NCBI GenBank assembly: GCA_028280145.1 | Contig: JANQMM010000024.1 | Coordinates: 1 to 15,058, forward strand | Length of the DNA: 15,058 bases | Direction of reading: 5' to 3' | Source of the DNA: Minisyncoccota bacterium | GTDB lineage: Bacteria; Patescibacteriota; Minisyncoccia; Phycocordibacterales; JACZSL01 | Part shown: positions 13,128 to 15,058 of the stretch, piece after piece | Position numbering within the stretch: position 1 is the stretch's first letter | How the letters are laid out: each line of letters begins with the position of its first letter | Program-made: the position numbers and the translations under genes | The notes under the pieces: generated by a model | What the model saw: only the letters and a program-made list of their open reading frames with translations | What the model was told of the DNA's origin: nothing | The model's database searches: none

Positions 13128-15026
13128 ATGAAGGTTAGCTACACGTGGTTACAAACGTATTTTGATGAGAAATTGCCGACTCCCGAAGAGCTTGGCAAGC
13201 TTATTACATTTTATGCCTACGAAGTAGAAGGGATAGAAAAAGTAGGAAGTGACCACATCATTGATATTGATGTATTGCCAAACCGGTCAAGCGACTCTCT
13301 TTCACACCGAGGTATTGCTCGTGAGATCGCCACCATACTCTCTGCGCCCTTTAAGGATCCGTATGTTGAGTTGCCGACCGGTTTTACGGACCGGACACTC
13401 AAAAGCAAAGACACCATGATGCTTAGTATTGAGCCTGATTCGAAATGTCGTCGTGTGATGAAACGTCTTGTAGAGGATGTGGAGGTACGAGAATCTCCCG
13501 ATTGGCTAAAAGAAAGGCTGCTTTGCTTGGGACAACGACCAATAAACAACATAGTTGATATCACCAATTACATCACTCTTTTTCTGGGGCAACCGGTGCA
13601 CGCTTTTGATTATGACAAGCTTGCAGGAGAGAGAAAAGAAATTGTGATCAGGCCTGCTCAGGAAGGGGAAGGGCTCGAAACACTTGATGGTCAACAAGCG
13701 ATGCTTGATCCGAGCATTCCTGTTATTGCGGATAGCGAAAAGGCACTTGATATAGCGGGCATCAAAGGAGGTGCTAATTCAGGCATTGATTCGAAGACAA
13801 AGCGGATCATTTTGTCAGTTTCTAATTTTGATCCGCTCTTGGTGCGTAAAGCCTCAAGAAAGCTGAAGATCCAGACAGATGCCTCGGTGCGGTTTCAAAA
13901 CGAACCAAGTGCGGAACTCTGTGCGATTGCGATGGAGCATTTCTCAAGTCTGGTACACGAACTGGCTGGAGGCCGGGTTTCCGACGATGTGTTGGATGTG
14001 TATCCTGCACCGCAGAAAGAAAAGAAAGTATCCGTAACCGTGGAGCAAATAAATGGACTGTTGGGCTTTTCGTTAAAAGATAGTGATGTCGAAAAGGTCT
14101 TCGCGCAATTCAACTTTGATTTTGTCAATAAGGACGGAGCCTTTACGGTGCTTGTTCCATTTGAACGTACTGACATCAACATATATGAAGATCTTATTGA
14201 AGAAGTGGGGAGAATAGTTGGGTATGAACATCTCAAGCCGGCTCAGCTTTCGAGCCTTGAGACAAGCCCAGCATTACATAAGGAATTTTACTATACCGAC
14301 AGAGTGAAGAATATCATGGTTGAAGCGGGCTATTCGGAGATTATAGGGTACACATTTCGCAGTAGCGGAGATATGGAAGCGATAGCCGCATGCGCATCAG
14401 ACAAATCCTTCTTGCGCACCAACCTGAAAGATGGAATGGGAGAATATTTGGAAAAGAATCAAAAGAATACACCCCTTCTTGGTGTTGAAGAAGTAAGACT
14501 TTTCGAGATCGGACGAGTATTTCCAAAGAAAGGTGAACATATCTCTTTCGCCTTTTGTGTTTCAGGAAAAAAGCCAGGAAGGTTGCTAGAAGAGACGAAA
14601 ACACTTCTTGAAGGGAAGCTGGATACTACAATAGAAGGAAAGGTGAGCGACGGTATTTTCGAAGTTGATTTCGCAAAATTATTGGCAAGTCTTCCGGATG
14701 AGGTACCTCACTATGAACCATTTGAACAAAACCTCACACAATACGCGCCGATCTCACCGTACCCATTTGTCCTTCGTGATATTGCTCTGTGGGTACCAAG
14801 TGAGGAAAATGAAGAACGGGTGCATGAAATAGTAACAAAGCACTCAGGAGATCTGCTTGTGCGCATGACAAAATTCGACGAATTTGAAAAAGACGGGAGA
14901 ACTTCGTATGCGTATCATCTCGTATTTCAATCGCAAGAAAAAACGCTTACTGACGAAGAGGTGGGAGAGATCATGGAAGCGATAACGTCTAATCTTAACA
15001 AAGAAGCAGGATTCGAAGTCCGATAA
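13128..15026 (+). CDS. pheT: Phenylalanine--tRNA ligase beta subunit, compact form without the OB-fold tRNA-binding domain
   Basis: This is the beta subunit of PheRS (632 residues, against 795 in E. coli). The family start MKVSYTWLQTYF fixes the ATG at 13128. Residues 1-40 match the N-terminal segment, but EVEGIEKVG joins almost directly to the IDVLPNRSSDSLSHRGIAREI region. The EMAP-II-like OB domain of roughly 110 residues is therefore missing. The B3/B4 editing region runs about 100-290, B5 about 300-368, and the catalytic-like domain about 385-525, which is also shortened. The C-terminal FDX-ACB domain that contacts tRNA is present (about 543-632, including YPFVLRDIALWVP). The gene is cotranscribed with pheS, 13 bases apart, with no Shine-Dalgarno. 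Confidence 0.95.
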   Translation: MKVSYTWLQTYFDEKLPTPEELGKLITFYAYEVEGIEKVGSDHIIDIDVLPNRSSDSLSHRGIAREIATILSAPFKDPYVELPTGFTDRTLKSKDTMMLSIEPDSKCRRVMKRLVEDVEVRESPDWLKERLLCLGQRPINNIVDITNYITLFLGQPVHAFDYDKLAGERKEIVIRPAQEGEGLETLDGQQAMLDPSIPVIADSEKALDIAGIKGGANSGIDSKTKRIILSVSNFDPLLVRKASRKLKIQTDASVRFQNEPSAELCAIAMEHFSSLVHELAGGRVSDDVLDVYPAPQKEKKVSVTVEQINGLLGFSLKDSDVEKVFAQFNFDFVNKDGAFTVLVPFERTDINIYEDLIEEVGRIVGYEHLKPAQLSSLETSPALHKEFYYTDRVKNIMVEAGYSEIIGYTFRSSGDMEAIAACASDKSFLRTNLKDGMGEYLEKNQKNTPLLGVEEVRLFEIGRVFPKKGEHISFAFCVSGKKPGRLLEETKTLLEGKLDTTIEGKVSDGIFEVDFAKLLASLPDEVPHYEPFEQNLTQYAPISPYPFVLRDIALWVPSEENEERVHEIVTKHSGDLLVRMTKFDEFEKDGRTSYAYHLVFQSQEKTLTDEEVGEIMEAITSNLNKEAGFEVR

Positions 15027-15029
15027 AAT

Positions 15030-15050
15030 GGCCTAGATACGTTCTAGGCC
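15030..15050 (+). terminator. Palindromic hairpin after pheT
   Basis: GGCCTAGA and TCTAGGCC form a perfect 8-bp stem around TACGT, four bases after the pheT stop. No T-run is visible before the window ends 8 bases later. It is either an incomplete intrinsic terminator or another transcript-end structure. Confidence 0.4.
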
Positions 15051-15058
15051 AGTTAGTA

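Noticed and set aside
5..15026. UGA reassigned to glycine, as in Gracilibacteria or Absconditabacteria
   Set aside because: No confident gene contains an in-frame TGA. All read through with the standard code at family-typical lengths.

Overview
The window looks like a piece of chromosome from a small-genome bacterium of the Candidate Phyla Radiation (Patescibacteria), most likely a Parcubacteria-type lineage such as Kaiserbacteria or a relative. This is inferred from protein character rather than from a marker-gene match. The genes are tightly packed, and several translation proteins are shorter than usual: EF-Ts, RF1 and both PheRS subunits. There is a split transketolase, a coiled-coil/lytic-transglycosylase envelope protein, no CCA encoded in the tRNA, and no convincing Shine-Dalgarno site before most genes. 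No phage, insertion sequence, CRISPR array or other clear mobile element was seen.

Layout. (1) 5-994: C-terminal subunit of a split transketolase, apparently the end of an operon entering from the left. (2) 1122-4012: an operon of a small membrane protein, a short-loop membrane sensor kinase whose phospho-acceptor histidine is replaced by serine, an ABC ATPase, an ABC-2 permease and a DUF1653 protein. (3) 4005-4422: an isolated transcription unit with a good promoter, a perfect 18-bp palindrome, a possible 94-residue basic protein and a strong intrinsic terminator. (4) 4421-6598: a PfkB-family sugar kinase (minus strand) and an NAD-type D-2-hydroxyacid dehydrogenase (plus strand), divergent from an intergenic region with four ACCACT/AGTGGT half-sites. 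(5) 6689-10295: four singly promoted genes: L25/Ctc, a secreted coiled-coil lytic transglycosylase, L31 and release factor 1. Intrinsic terminators follow L25 and L31. (6) 10303-12142: rpsB, tsf and a membrane protein of unknown function. (7) 12145-12348: a degenerate tRNA-Thr copy followed by an intact tRNA-Thr(UGU). (8) 12381-15026: pheS-pheT, with a palindrome at the window edge.

Working together: most of the window serves translation (L25, L31, RF1, S2, EF-Ts, tRNA-Thr, PheRS). The transketolase half, sugar kinase and 2-hydroxyacid dehydrogenase are pieces of a reduced carbon metabolism. The kinase/ABC operon is the most accessory-looking part. It resembles transporter-linked sensor systems but has no response regulator in view and no canonical phosphorylation site. 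Across the window, -10-like hexamers lie 7-11 nt before start codons, which predicts leaderless or nearly leaderless mRNAs. None of the 17 confident genes ends in TGA (13 TAA, 4 TAG).
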